From contig NZ_JANIPJ010000033.1 of NCBI RefSeq assembly GCF_024623455.1, forward strand, positions 1 to 48,878: 48,878 nt of DNA, written 5' to 3'. The stretch's first letter is position 1; every line of letters starts with the position of its first letter. The position numbers and the translations under genes are program-made. This DNA comes from Paenibacillus soyae. Its GTDB lineage: Bacteria > Bacillota > Bacilli > Paenibacillales > Paenibacillaceae. The notes under the pieces were generated by a model. It ran no database searches. It saw nothing but the letters and a program-made list of their open reading frames with translations, and had not been told where the DNA came from. Positions 48,770 through 48,878 of the stretch are shown one piece after another.

Positions 48770-48878
48770 TTTATGGAGAGTTTGATCCTGGCTCAGGACG
48801 AACGCTGGCGGCGTGCCTAATACATGCAAGTCGAGCGGATCTTACCCTTCGGGGTAAGGTTAGCGGCGGACGGGTGAG
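48770..48878 (+). rRNA. rrs: 16S rRNA, 5' end (cut by the window edge)
   Basis: GAGAGTTTGATCCTGGCTCA near 48776 and ACATGCAAGTCGAGCG are the universal 5' sequences of bacterial 16S rRNA. Only about 109 nt are in the window. The variable helix 6 arm (GATCTTACCC-ttc-GGGGTAAGGTT) lies within it. Confidence 0.98.

Overview
The window comes from a spore-forming, moderately GC-rich, low-GC-phylum Gram-positive of the Paenibacillaceae (Paenibacillus/Cohnella type). Evidence: a Spo0F homologue with a sigma-H promoter, BofA, a YhcN-type sporulation lipoprotein, RNA polymerase delta (RpoE), a large Bacillus-type SRP RNA, SD-rich start sites with frequent GTG/TTG starts, and a YesN/YesM-type two-component system beside a CUT1 sugar transporter, an arrangement typical of Paenibacillus. 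The genus is inferred, not proven.

Layout. 0.3-2.0 kb: two divergent GNAT acetyltransferases. 2.1-6.1 kb (minus): qoxABCD, the aa3-type menaquinol oxidase, with a repeat-rich leader. 6.6-8.7 kb: an alpha/beta-hydrolase-like protein that has lost its catalytic Ser and His and is fused to a SARP-like DNA-binding region, divergent from a NERD-domain gene. 8.9-14.2 kb: a small membrane protein, a class A PBP, an MFS efflux pump and speE. 14.7-24.8 kb: a sugar-uptake island (AraC-type response regulator, sensor kinase, lipoprotein, two permeases, GH2 beta-galactosidase) containing two MITE-like elements. 25.3-30.7 kb: a phosphonate-type ABC transporter with a divergent GntR/FadR regulator and a tyrosine-phosphatase-like enzyme. 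30.8-36.0 kb: deoxyinosine DNA glycosylase, ywiB-argS, a secreted stalk-domain protein and an intracellular subtilase.

36.4-44.5 kb is the conserved run rpoE-pyrG-spo0F-murA-rho-(radical SAM)-rpmE-lipoprotein. It is followed by SRP RNA-dnaX-ebfC-recR-yaaL-bofA and the 5' end of a 16S rRNA gene at the right edge. Much of this order matches the origin-proximal B. subtilis chromosome (qox, pbpG/speE, ywiB/argS, rpoE to rpmE; and separately scr to rrnA). The window therefore looks like an origin-proximal backbone interrupted by accessory islands, with two backbone blocks joined that are apart in B. subtilis.

The most interesting points are: the pseudo-hydrolase/DNA-binding fusion; a pyrG leader with all parts of CTP-sensed reiterative-transcription attenuation; His-rich extensions on three Qox subunits; modular repeats in the qox leader; a radical SAM enzyme between rho and rpmE; a terminator whose 3' arm is also a Shine-Dalgarno; and several families of dispersed intergenic repeats. 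No CRISPR array, phage, tRNA or complete insertion sequence was found.
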